In this document: one piece after another, positions 26,073 to 34,911 of the stretch | Numbering within the stretch: position 1 is the stretch's first letter | How the letters are laid out: each line of letters starts with the position of its first letter | Origin: Candidatus Woesearchaeota archaeon | Lineage (GTDB): Archaea > Nanobdellota > Nanobdellia > Woesearchaeales > JABGXB01 | Direction: 5' to 3' | Assembly: GCA_018675975.1 (NCBI GenBank) | Contig: JABGXB010000002.1 | Span: forward strand, 62,001 to 126,000 | Length of the DNA stretch: 64,000 nucleotides | Made by a program: the position numbers and the translations under genes | Notes under the pieces: model-generated | Seen by the model: only the letters and a program-made list of their open reading frames with translations | Told to the model about the DNA's origin: nothing | Databases searched by the model: none

Positions 26073-27509
26073 TTATTTCCTCACATTATTTTGATTTATA
26101 ACCATTATTTTTATTTCAGTCATATCATCAATTGCAAACTTAACTCCTTCTCTACCAAATCCTGAATCCTTAACCCCTCCATAGGGCATATTATCAACTC
26201 TAAATGTTGGAACATCATTTATTACTAAACCACCTACATCCAAATCATCAAAAGCTTTCATAATTAATTCATGTGAATTAGTAAAAATACCAGCTTGCAA
26301 TCCAAATTGAGATGCATTAATTTTTTTAATTGCCACAGTTCCATCTTTAACTTTAAATACATTTACTATCGGGGCAAATGCTTCATTTTTCATAATCAGA
26401 CAATTCGCAGAAGGATTTTCAATTATTGTTGGTAAAATAGTATTATTTTTTTTATCAAATTTACCACCATAAATAATATTTGAACCATTTAATCTAGCAT
26501 CATCAATCCAATTTAATATTCTTTTAGTATTTTTAGAATCAATAATTGAACTAATATCAGTATTTTCTAAAATTGGATTTCCAATAATTAATTTTTTAAC
26601 TTCTTTTACAAATTTTAAAATAAATTCATCATAAATTTTTTCATGAATAAACATTCTTTGAATACTAATACAAACTTGACCACTATATGCAAAAGCACCA
26701 ATAACACATCTTTTAACAGCATAATCCATATCAGCACTTTCATCAATATATACTGCAGCATCACCGCCTAATTCCAGAACAACTTTTTTCTTTCCAGATC
26801 TATTTTTAATATCCCAACCTATTGGAACACTTCCTGTAAAACTAATCATTTTAATTCTTTCATCACTAATAAATTCATCAGCAGTTTTTCTATCACAAGG
26901 AATAATTTGTAACGTTTCTTTAGGTAGTTTTGTTTTATCAAAAATATCAGCTAAAATTAATGCAGTTAAAGGCACTTTAGAAGCTGGTTTAATTATAATT
27001 GGATTTCCACTTGCAATTGCAGGTGCAACTTTATGTGCAACTAAATTTAATGGAAAATTAAATGGACAAATTCCAAAAATAGGCCCAATTGGAAATCTTT
27101 TAATAACTCCAAACCGATTACCAGATGCAGGCGTAATATCAAGCGGCATTACCTCTCCACCTTGTGTATTTATTACTTCAGAAGCCACCTTAAATGTGGA
27201 AGCTGCTCTTGTAACCTCACCAAATGCATACTTAAGCGGTTTCCCACTTTCTTTAGAAAGAGTTTTTGCAATTTCATTTCTTCTTCTATTCAATTCATTA
27301 GAAATAAATAATAAAGCTTCAGATCTTTGATAAGTTAGTAATGATTTTGTTTCTTCAAAAACATTAACAGCAGATTTAATAGCAGTATTAAGAATACTTT
27401 TATCAGCAATATAAACAGAAGATATTTTTTTATTATTATATGGATTTACAATATCAATTGAATTTTTTGTTTTTATCCATTTACCACCAACAAAAATTTT
27501 ATTTATCAT
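26073..27509 (-). CDS. Aldehyde dehydrogenase
   Basis: 478-residue NAD(P)-dependent aldehyde dehydrogenase. Key motifs are CPFNFPLNLVAHKVAPAIA, IIKPASKVP (cofactor lysine), SFTGSVPIG, the general base in VLELGGDAAVYI and the catalytic cysteine in FAYSGQVCISIQR. The SGQVCISIQR form is typical of the lactaldehyde dehydrogenase/GAPN-like archaeal group. It has GAGGTTG as ribosome site. Cotranscription with an acetolactate-synthase-like enzyme suggests oxidation of an aldehyde made from a 2-oxoacid, which is inference. Confidence 0.92.
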   Translation of the reverse strand: MINKIFVGGKWIKTKNSIDIVNPYNNKKISSVYIADKSILNTAIKSAVNVFEETKSLLTYQRSEALLFISNELNRRRNEIAKTLSKESGKPLKYAFGEVTRAASTFKVASEVINTQGGEVMPLDITPASGNRFGVIKRFPIGPIFGICPFNFPLNLVAHKVAPAIASGNPIIIKPASKVPLTALILADIFDKTKLPKETLQIIPCDRKTADEFISDERIKMISFTGSVPIGWDIKNRSGKKKVVLELGGDAAVYIDESADMDYAVKRCVIGAFAYSGQVCISIQRMFIHEKIYDEFILKFVKEVKKLIIGNPILENTDISSIIDSKNTKRILNWIDDARLNGSNIIYGGKFDKKNNTILPTIIENPSANCLIMKNEAFAPIVNVFKVKDGTVAIKKINASQFGLQAGIFTNSHELIMKAFDDLDVGGLVINDVPTFRVDNMPYGGVKDSGFGREGVKFAIDDMTEIKIMVINQNNVRK

Positions 27510-27583
27510 TTCAACCTCTTTATATTAATTATTAAATTATGATTTAATAAAGATTATGATTAATATAAAAATTAATTAGTATT

Positions 27584-27599
27584 GTCAAAAGATAATTTG
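27584..27599. promoter_or_regulatory. TCAAA-N6-TTTGA candidate operator
   Basis: TCAAAAGATAATTTGA lies about 75-90 bases before the aldehyde dehydrogenase start. It resembles the sites at 24374 and 37097 in its half-sites but lacks their exact 14-base core, so it is a weaker candidate. Confidence 0.25.
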
Positions 27600-27642
27600 A
27601 AATAAAAGAAAATGATTTATACAAATACTCTATATCATGAAA

Positions 27643-28047
27643 CTAAAGTTCTCTTGAACTAAAATAATCTTGAATATGTTGTTTTACATTTGTCAATAAT
27701 TCATAAGTTTCTTCGTATGTTTTCGCACTCATTATATCAATATCTAAATTAAATTTTAAACCATTAAATTGACCATAAGGCACATTCCTTTTTAAATTAA
27801 AATTTAAGAAGTACTCATTAAGACACATAGTTCCTACACATTCACTTGAAACAGAAATACCAATAAAATTACCTTCTTCGCGCACAACGTCCCTATGATA
27901 TGATACACTATACATAATTTCTATCCCTGATTCTTTGCCTATAAACAAGAAAAACTCCTCTAATTTTTCCGTATACAATGGACTTTTAAAATCAGGTTCC
28001 AGTAATTTAACTAAATCCAACAAATTATTTGTTTTATTCACTTCCAT
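27643..28047 (-). CDS. Hypothetical protein
   Basis: 134-residue soluble acidic protein of unknown family, with two close cysteines (SECVGTMCLNEYF) in its middle and a helical C-terminus (YEETYELLTNVKQHIQDYF). It has no operon partner: 132 bases separate it from the aldehyde dehydrogenase downstream. Expressed-ORF support comes only from length and coding-like composition. Confidence 0.45.
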   Translation of the reverse strand: MEVNKTNNLLDLVKLLEPDFKSPLYTEKLEEFFLFIGKESGIEIMYSVSYHRDVVREEGNFIGISVSSECVGTMCLNEYFLNFNLKRNVPYGQFNGLKFNLDIDIMSAKTYEETYELLTNVKQHIQDYFSSREL

Positions 28048-28235
28048 AATTAATCTAGCTTAATTAATATTTTTAAATATTCCCATGATTAATAATAAAT
28101 TCTAAAATATACATTAATTAATCATTATTAGAACTAAATTTGTCCACCTAAATATTTAATCTTGAGAATTATCATACCAACCATTTCTTTTTCCAATTTC
28201 TTCAATTATCATGGTATTTCTTTTGAAAGCATCAT

Positions 28236-29180
28236 TTATTTTTTTAAACTCACTATTTTCATATTCTTCATCAAATCTTTTTTTTTTCCCCTTGCTTTTT
28301 GTTCATCAAATTCTGGTTCTTCAACAAATCCTAAATGCTGAATTAAAGGTGTTTGGTCATGATATGAATATTCTTTTCTTTTCACATGGTATTTTAATAT
28401 ATCTCTAGCATATGCTTTAATATTACCCATAGAAGTATTTCCTAAATTAAATTTAACTAAATGTCTTAAAGTTCTATCTAAAGGAAGTTCTGAAGCTAAA
28501 ATAGATACTGTATCTTCATCATCTTTTGATGAAGTTAAAACTAATTCATTTTCACCTTTAGTTATATCAATAAAAATACCAGAATTACAAGCTTCAATAA
28601 AATAAATTTCTCTGTGAGCGTCTATACCTTTTATCATTTTTTTTAAATCTCTGGGTTCTAAAAAATCTCCTCCATATTGTCCTTTATCTTTTAAAAAAAT
28701 ACCTGAAAAGTTTATTTGCTCAAAATTTGCCCCATGCCCAGAAACATAAAATATAAAATTATCATTATCATCAATTTTTTTATTTAATTTATTAAATTCA
28801 GTTTTCATTTCATCTAAAGTTGGTTGAAATAAATAAGTAACTTCATAACCATTATTTTTCAAATTATTTTTAACACCTGAAGGAAAATTAAAGCCTTGTA
28901 TAACTAAAGCATATTTATTTTTTTCTTTTAAATAATCTAAACTATCTAAAAAAAATCCTCTTTCTGACATTAAATTCTCTAAATTATTTGAGCTTTTTTT
29001 ATATTTCTGTATAATTTTTAAAATTGAGTTTTTTTCATTATTAATATAATTAGAAGCTAAATTTAAACTTAATAATCCAGTTGTAAGAAAAAAACCGAAA
29101 GTTAATTTTCTTAAATTTTCTTTTGGAATTAATTGTTTATATTTATTATAACTTTCTTTAATTTTAGATGTTAAATCCAT
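28236..29180 (-). CDS. Caspase-like (peptidase C14/C13 fold) membrane-anchored protein
   Basis: 314 residues with a membrane helix at about 27-45, then a caspase-hemoglobinase fold domain. The catalytic His is in FYVSGHGAN (about H149) and the Cys in YFIEACNSG (about C198); the strand KYALVIQGFN fits the family's first strand. Such proteins are cysteine peptidases with Asp, Arg or Asn specificity. The C-terminus appears frame-shifted at a run of ten A: one more A would replace the last 13 residues by a 45-residue charged tail ending at 28156. It has its own TATA-like box at 29203-29210. Confidence 0.83.
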   Translation of the reverse strand: MDLTSKIKESYNKYKQLIPKENLRKLTFGFFLTTGLLSLNLASNYINNEKNSILKIIQKYKKSSNNLENLMSERGFFLDSLDYLKEKNKYALVIQGFNFPSGVKNNLKNNGYEVTYLFQPTLDEMKTEFNKLNKKIDDNDNFIFYVSGHGANFEQINFSGIFLKDKGQYGGDFLEPRDLKKMIKGIDAHREIYFIEACNSGIFIDITKGENELVLTSSKDDEDTVSILASELPLDRTLRHLVKFNLGNTSMGNIKAYARDILKYHVKRKEYSYHDQTPLIQHLGFVEEPEFDEQKARGKKKDLMKNMKIVSLKK

Positions 29181-29219
29181 TAAGGTCAGAATTATTTAAT
29201 ACTTATAAAGTGTTCTCTT

Positions 29220-29936
29220 TTAAATTTGTCCACCAAGGTAAATAGTCTTGATTTTAGGATGATTTAATAGTTTTTTATTTCCTTCTAAAGCAATTTGCCC
29301 ATTTTCAAGCAAATAAGTTCTATCCGCCATCCTTAATGCTTGTTTTGCATTTTGTTCTACAATTAAAATAGATAAACCAGTTTTTGCTAATTTAGTGATT
29401 GTTTCAAAAGTCTCTTTTACTAATTTTGGACTTAATCCTAAACTAGGTTCATCCAATAATAATACTTTTGGATTATCCATTAAAGCTCTACCTAAAGCTA
29501 ACATCTGTTGTTCCCCACCACTAAGAGAATAAGCTAAATGTTTTCTTTTTGTTTTTAATACAGAAAATAAAGAATAAATATAATTTAAATTATCTTTAAC
29601 TTTCTTTTTATCCTTAATTAATTCAGCCCCAATTAATAAATTGTCTTTTACTGTTAATGTAGCAAAGTTAATTCTACCTTGAGGAACATAACTAATTCCT
29701 AAATTAAGTAATTCATAAGTTTGTTTATTAGTAATATCATTTTCTTCAAAAAATATTTTTCCACTTTTAATATCAGAAATATTAAAAATTGATTTTAATA
29801 TTGTAGATTTACCAGCACCATTAGGTCCAATCAATGCAACAATTTCATGTTTATCTAAATACATATTAATATTTTTTAAAACATCAAACTCACCATACCC
29901 AGCATCAATGTTATTTAAATTTAATAAATTACTCAC
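29220..29936 (-). CDS. livF: Branched-chain amino acid-type ABC transporter ATPase LivF
   Basis: 238-residue nucleotide-binding subunit. Walker A GPNGAGKST, signature LSGGEQQ and Walker B VLLLDEPSLG are intact, and AYVPQGR-like ISYVPQGRINF is characteristic of LivF. It starts with GTG overlapping livG by 8 bases. It ends the importer operon livK-H-M-G-F; the substrate class is branched-chain amino acids or related amides and urea, which cannot be distinguished from sequence alone. Confidence 0.93.
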   Translation of the reverse strand: MSNLLNLNNIDAGYGEFDVLKNINMYLDKHEIVALIGPNGAGKSTILKSIFNISDIKSGKIFFEENDITNKQTYELLNLGISYVPQGRINFATLTVKDNLLIGAELIKDKKKVKDNLNYIYSLFSVLKTKRKHLAYSLSGGEQQMLALGRALMDNPKVLLLDEPSLGLSPKLVKETFETITKLAKTGLSILIVEQNAKQALRMADRTYLLENGQIALEGNKKLLNHPKIKTIYLGGQI

Positions 29937-30675
29937 CTAAATATGCCTCCAGTACTTTTTTATTGTTTTGAATTTCTTTTGGTTTACCCTCAACTAAATT
30001 TTGACCAGATTCCATTACATAAACATGATCAGCAATATCCATAATAAAATTCATATCATGTTCTATTACAATTATAGTCTCTCCCATTTCTTTTAACTTA
30101 ATTAATATTTCTTTAATTTTTTGTCTTAATTTAGGATTAATACCAGCAACTGGTTCATCTAACATAATTAATTTATGTGGATGTGCAATTGCAATTGCAA
30201 GATCTAATAATTTTCTTTGACCATAACTTAAATCAGAACCCAATGTATTTAATGGTTTTTCTAATCCTACCAAATTTAATATTTCTATTATTTTTTTATC
30301 ATTATTTTTTTTTAATCCAAATAATTTAATAAAAAATGACTTGAAAAATTTTTGATCATCATTAAACATTGCCATCTCAATATGATCTCGAATAGTTAAA
30401 TTTTCAAAAAGTGTTGGATATTGAAATGTTCTAGAAATTCCTAATTCTGATACTAAATAAGGACGTATTTTTGAAATATTATAATTCAAAAAAGTAATAG
30501 TTCCACTCTCTTGATATTCCAATTTATTAATAACATTAAATAATGTGCTCTTACCACAACCATTAGGACCGATAAGTGCTGTAATTTTATTTTTTTCTAT
30601 ATTAAAATTACATCCATTTAATGCCTTTACTCCTCCAAAACTTTTCTTGAGATTATGAATTTTTAATAATGTCAT
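29929..30675 (-). CDS. livG: Branched-chain amino acid-type ABC transporter ATPase LivG
   Basis: 248-residue nucleotide-binding subunit with Walker A GPNGCGKST, Q-loop region ISRTFQYPTLFENLTI (typical of LivG), a signature LSYGQRK in place of LSGGQ, Walker B LIMLDEPVAGINP and switch IVIEHDMNFI. Its ATG overlaps the livM stop by 4 bases. It works with LivF as the ATPase pair of the importer. Confidence 0.94.
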   Translation of the reverse strand: MTLLKIHNLKKSFGGVKALNGCNFNIEKNKITALIGPNGCGKSTLFNVINKLEYQESGTITFLNYNISKIRPYLVSELGISRTFQYPTLFENLTIRDHIEMAMFNDDQKFFKSFFIKLFGLKKNNDKKIIEILNLVGLEKPLNTLGSDLSYGQRKLLDLAIAIAHPHKLIMLDEPVAGINPKLRQKIKEILIKLKEMGETIIVIEHDMNFIMDIADHVYVMESGQNLVEGKPKEIQNNKKVLEAYLGE

Positions 30676-31658
30676 TTTAAATCAATCCTCCCAAAAATTC
30701 CTTTAGGTCTATATAATAAAATTAAAATTAAAATCAATGCATAAATTATTTGTCTAGTAGGTCCTAATATTTCTGATGGAATTGGTAGTAATCTTAAGCT
30801 TTCATTTAATATCATAATAATGATCACACCAAAAACAGCACCCCGATTTGATGCCAATCCTCCTACAATTAAAACAGTCAATAAAAAAATTAAATCAACA
30901 ATCCAAAATGAGTTCGGCTCTATGTATTGTGAATAATGCGCAAATAAACTACCAGCCAATCCAGCAAATAATCCACTAATAAACATTGCTTTAAATTTAA
31001 TTAATTCAATATTTTTCCCCAATAATTTCAAACTTATTTCATCATCCCTAACTGCTTGCAACAATCTGCCAAATGAACTTTTAGTAATATTGTATATAAT
31101 TATTATTGAAACTATTGCCATAATTGTAGAAAAAACTAAAAATTGATTAGTACTGTAAATAGTAAAATCAAAAAAAGATATTTTTGGAATATTATTTAAT
31201 CCCAATGGGCCCCTTGTCAATGAGGTCCAACTAATAAAAATTGAATATAATAAAAAACTAAATCCAAATGTAACTAACATTAAATAATCACTTTTCAATT
31301 TTCGTGTTGCAAACATTAACAATACTGCAAATACCCCAGGTAATAACATTGCCAACAATAATGATAATAAATAAGAATACCCATTCATAATCATTAATGC
31401 AGAAGTATAGGCACCAACACCAAAAAGAGCAATATGTGATAAATTAAGTAAGCCAGTAAATCCCATAACTAAATTTAGACTAATAGACAATATTAAATAA
31501 ATATTTATTACAACCAAAACATGAGCAAAATACTCATTTAAAATTCCCTGCAAACAAAGAAAAATAAAAATAATATCTATTACAAATAAAATTAACCAAA
31601 ATGCTTTTTGACTATCTTTTAATGTTTCAATAATATTATTTTTTTGAATAGTCCCCAT
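30672..31658 (-). CDS. livM: ABC transporter permease LivM
   Basis: 328-residue membrane subunit with about eight to nine helices; FTGLLNLSHIALFGVGAYTSA and the C-terminal LVLYRPKGIFG-like LLYRPKGIFGRIDLK are typical of LivM. It pairs with LivH to form the pore. The gene lies 8 bases downstream of livH and overlaps livG. Confidence 0.93.
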   Translation of the reverse strand: MGTIQKNNIIETLKDSQKAFWLILFVIDIIFIFLCLQGILNEYFAHVLVVINIYLILSISLNLVMGFTGLLNLSHIALFGVGAYTSALMIMNGYSYLLSLLLAMLLPGVFAVLLMFATRKLKSDYLMLVTFGFSFLLYSIFISWTSLTRGPLGLNNIPKISFFDFTIYSTNQFLVFSTIMAIVSIIIIYNITKSSFGRLLQAVRDDEISLKLLGKNIELIKFKAMFISGLFAGLAGSLFAHYSQYIEPNSFWIVDLIFLLTVLIVGGLASNRGAVFGVIIIMILNESLRLLPIPSEILGPTRQIIYALILILILLYRPKGIFGRIDLK

Positions 31659-31666
31659 ATTTTAAT

Positions 31667-32548
31667 TCACTTCCTACTTGATTTGTCTATTCCAAATAAT
31701 CCATTTGGTTTATAGAGTAAAAATAAAAATAACAAAATAAATGATATTGCCTCTTTAAATTGTGAAGGCAAAAACCAAACCCCAAAATTTTCTGCAAGTC
31801 CAACTATATATGAACCCAAAATTGAAGCTGGAACTGAATTAACTCCTCCAATAATCGCACCAGTAAATCCTTTAATCATATATGTAGTTCCCATATTAAT
31901 TGATAATGTTTGTTCTAATGCAATCAAAACTCCTGCAACTGATGCTAAAACAGATCCTATAATAAATGATAATGCCATATATTTTTTTGATTCAATTCCC
32001 ATTATATTTGCTAAATCATTATTATCTGCAACAGCCCTTAAATTTCGTCCCAACTTTGTTTTAGTCATTAACAAATATATAAAAATAAGACATAATAATG
32101 AGCTTAATACAATTATAAGTTGTGGCTTAGTAATTAAAGCACCAAAAAATTCCATTCCTCTTAGTGGCCCAAAATAATTTATATTTTTAATACCAGATCC
32201 AAAATACAACAATAATCCATTATCAATTAAAAATAAAATACCAAATGATGCAATTAATAAAATTACACTGCTTGATTTTTTTTTCTGCAATGGATAATAA
32301 ATTAGTAAATGCATTAAATAACCTAAAATTGATGATAAAATTAATGTTGCAATAATTGCAATAAGTAATGAATTTGATAAACTAAAAAAATGAAAAGCAA
32401 TATATGCACTAAAAACAACCGCAGAGCCATGTGCAAAGTGCATAAATCTATTTGTTTGAAAGATCAAACTAAATCCAATTGCAACTAATGCATAAATTGA
32501 TCCTGCGACCACTGAATTAAACAGTAATTGCATAAATGGAAAACTCAT
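31667..32548 (-). CDS. livH: ABC transporter permease LivH
   Basis: 293-residue permease with about eight helices. The start NSVVAGSIYALVAIGFSLIF, the RFMHFAHGSAVVFSAY segment and FTGAIIGGVNSVPASILGSY are LivH hallmarks. The C-terminus ends in LLYKPNGLFGIDKSSRK. It is 21 bases downstream of the binding-protein gene. Confidence 0.94.
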   Translation of the reverse strand: MSFPFMQLLFNSVVAGSIYALVAIGFSLIFQTNRFMHFAHGSAVVFSAYIAFHFFSLSNSLLIAIIATLILSSILGYLMHLLIYYPLQKKKSSSVILLIASFGILFLIDNGLLLYFGSGIKNINYFGPLRGMEFFGALITKPQLIIVLSSLLCLIFIYLLMTKTKLGRNLRAVADNNDLANIMGIESKKYMALSFIIGSVLASVAGVLIALEQTLSINMGTTYMIKGFTGAIIGGVNSVPASILGSYIVGLAENFGVWFLPSQFKEAISFILLFLFLLYKPNGLFGIDKSSRK

Positions 32549-32569
32549 TTTAAAAAAAATTAAAAAAAA

Positions 32570-33799
32570 TTAATTAACTCGAAGTTTAGTTCCAGCAATT
32601 ATTTGACTAATTACAAAGTCACCTGCAACATCTCCATTTTCATCAAATGTAGTTGAAGTAGTCATAATCCCTTGCCAATTCTCTAATGCATCAAATTCTT
32701 TTTTCAAACAATCTGTATCAGAGTCACCACACAATTCTAGCACATCACCAAGTAAGAAAATACCATCATAAGTACTTGCACAATAATATCCTAAATCACA
32801 TTCAGTATCAGCAATAACTTTAGATGAAAATTCATTATTTTCTTTTAAGAATGCCACTTCAGGAGTAAAATATCCTTTCATAAAATCTCCAAATTCATTT
32901 ACCGCTTGATCTAGTCCTACAATCTCATTTGAAAAGAATAATGTATCTGCATCAAAATTAGACTCATATAATTGTTTTGCAAATACACCAGTCATTGGAA
33001 TAGTTTGAGGTAATAGAATTACTGCATCAGGTTCAGCACTTTTCATTTTTAATATTTCAGTTCTTACATCTTTTGCACTAGATAATATTATTTCATCTGC
33101 AACTATTTTAACACCTAATTCAGGTAATTGTTTTAAATAACCAGCTCTCAAAACTTGTGCATAATCCGTATTTTCACTAAGTATAGCAATAGTTTTCACA
33201 CCTTTTGATACAATAAATGGAATCATAGTTGCAACTTGTGCTGTGTCAGATGGATAATTTCTAAATACATAATCCCCTGAATTCGTTATATCAGGACTTG
33301 ATGATAATGGACTAAATAAAAGAACATTATTTTCTTCTGTAAATGGTGCAATACCTAAGGTTTCACCAGAACACATGCCCCCATAAATTATATTTACTCC
33401 TTTTTGATTAACTAAATTTTCTGCAGCAGTTCTTGCTTCTTTTCCATTACATTTACCATCTTCATGATATATTTTTAATTGTAATTTTTTACCGTCTTCT
33501 TTCCATTTAGCATTTAAATCTAAAACTGCTTGATCAATTACTCTTTGAACAGGTAAACCATAAGCAGCACCATCTCCAGTTAAAGGTTGAATTGCACCTA
33601 TTTGAAATATAATTTCTCTATTTAAAGCACCTTGACCTTTATCAGAATTATCACCATCAACTAAACTTGCTCTATCAGCATCAGATAATTCAGATAATTC
33701 AGCTTGATTATTAGAACAACCACTAATAAAAAGTCCAGCTAATAATACAAATGCCATTATTAGTATCAATCTTTTATTGAATATATTGTTTTTTTTCAT
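32570..33799 (-). CDS. livK: Extracellular substrate-binding lipoprotein LivK-like
   Basis: Binding protein for the importer, type I periplasmic-binding fold (about 409 residues). The signal peptide MKKNNIFNKR plus hydrophobic core ends in the lipobox LFISGC. The mature part starts with an acidic linker, then IGAIQPLTGDGAAYGLPVQR, GGMCSGETLGIAPF and ILSENTDYAQVLR, all typical. The ATG at 33799 is preferred over 33811 and 33841 because it gives the classic signal peptide and has an AT-rich TATA-like box (33821-33832) at the right distance. The ligand is probably a branched-chain or other neutral amino acid. Confidence 0.92.
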   Translation of the reverse strand: MKKNNIFNKRLILIMAFVLLAGLFISGCSNNQAELSELSDADRASLVDGDNSDKGQGALNREIIFQIGAIQPLTGDGAAYGLPVQRVIDQAVLDLNAKWKEDGKKLQLKIYHEDGKCNGKEARTAAENLVNQKGVNIIYGGMCSGETLGIAPFTEENNVLLFSPLSSSPDITNSGDYVFRNYPSDTAQVATMIPFIVSKGVKTIAILSENTDYAQVLRAGYLKQLPELGVKIVADEIILSSAKDVRTEILKMKSAEPDAVILLPQTIPMTGVFAKQLYESNFDADTLFFSNEIVGLDQAVNEFGDFMKGYFTPEVAFLKENNEFSSKVIADTECDLGYYCASTYDGIFLLGDVLELCGDSDTDCLKKEFDALENWQGIMTTSTTFDENGDVAGDFVISQIIAGTKLRVN

Positions 33800-33955
33800 T
33801 TTAGTCCCCATGTATTTATTATATTTTAAATATTTTATCATTTATTTTTATACTTTTGGTATAAGTAACATCCCAATTGAGTAATAAATGATTTTAATTA
33901 ATAAAATCGAGTATATATTTATATATATATTAATAAAGTATATATTTTAGTAAAT

Positions 33956-33963
33956 TTTATATA
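33956..33963 (+). promoter_or_regulatory. TATA-like box for AbrB-PhoU gene
   Basis: TTTATATA lies 29 bases before the ATG at 33985. The 143-base gap to livK is almost entirely A and T (for instance ATATATTTATATATATATTAAT), and must include the divergent importer promoter. Confidence 0.5.
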
Positions 33964-33984
33964 TAAACAAAAAAAATAGTAAGT

Positions 33985-34911
33985 ATGAAAAGAAAAATTA
34001 TCAAATTGGGTTCTTCAACGCTTGTAGTTAGTTTACCAAATCATTGGGCAAAAAAAAACGAATTAAGACAAGGAGATCAAATTAATATTATTGAAGGTTA
34101 TAATAATGAACTTTTTGTATATAATGAAAAAAATAAAAATGATAAAAATGAATTTATTATTGATTTAAATAAAATAACCAAAAAAAATATCAAAATAATA
34201 TTAACACATATTTATAGATTAAATTATAATAAAATAAAAATTGAAAATATTAAAAATAAAGACATTGAAGAAATTAAAAAAATAACTCAAAATTTGTTAT
34301 TAGGTTTTGAAATTACATCACAAAATAAAAGTTCTTGTACTATTGAAAATATTGCAGAACCTAATAAAGAAAAATATAATATTTTATTTAGAAAAACATT
34401 TTTAATAGTAAAAGAAATACAAAATATTATTTTAGATGATATTGAAAAAAATAAATATAATAATTTACTTACCATTTCCAACTTAAAAGATCAACAAGAT
34501 AAATTTGTATTTTATTGTAAACGTACAATGATAATACAAAGTCATTCAAAAACATTATTTGAATGGGAGTTATTAAAAAATATAATGTTAATTAGCCACT
34601 CATATTATTATTTATATGAATATTTATCAAAAAATAAATTTGAAAATGATAAAAATTTCATTTTACATTTTAAAGAATTAATAAATTATTTTGAATTATT
34701 TTATGAGGCGTATTTCAATAAAAAAATAAATAATATTGATCAAATAAATAAATTAAAAGATGAATTACATCAAAAAAAAACAATTGAATTAATGAATAAA
34801 GGAAAAAATATTGTTTTGTATTCTTATATTCGTGAAACTTTTAGATTAATACAAATTTCAACTAGCCCAATTCAATCAATTTTATTATCTAAAACGGATT
34901 TTGAATATTAG
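33985..34911 (+). CDS. AbrB-PhoU phosphate-uptake-type regulator
   Basis: 308 residues. The N-terminal SpoVT/AbrB swapped-hairpin DNA-binding domain (KIIKLGSSTLVVSLPNHWAKKNELRQGD, residues about 4-31) is followed by helical PhoU-like repeats. This arrangement is common in archaea, where it is annotated as phosphate uptake regulator. No Pst transporter is near; instead it is divergent from the liv importer operon, which it may regulate. Its 3' end overlaps the convergent kinase by 23 bases. Confidence 0.82.
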   Translation: MKRKIIKLGSSTLVVSLPNHWAKKNELRQGDQINIIEGYNNELFVYNEKNKNDKNEFIIDLNKITKKNIKIILTHIYRLNYNKIKIENIKNKDIEEIKKITQNLLLGFEITSQNKSSCTIENIAEPNKEKYNILFRKTFLIVKEIQNIILDDIEKNKYNNLLTISNLKDQQDKFVFYCKRTMIIQSHSKTLFEWELLKNIMLISHSYYYLYEYLSKNKFENDKNFILHFKELINYFELFYEAYFNKKINNIDQINKLKDELHQKKTIELMNKGKNIVLYSYIRETFRLIQISTSPIQSILLSKTDFEY

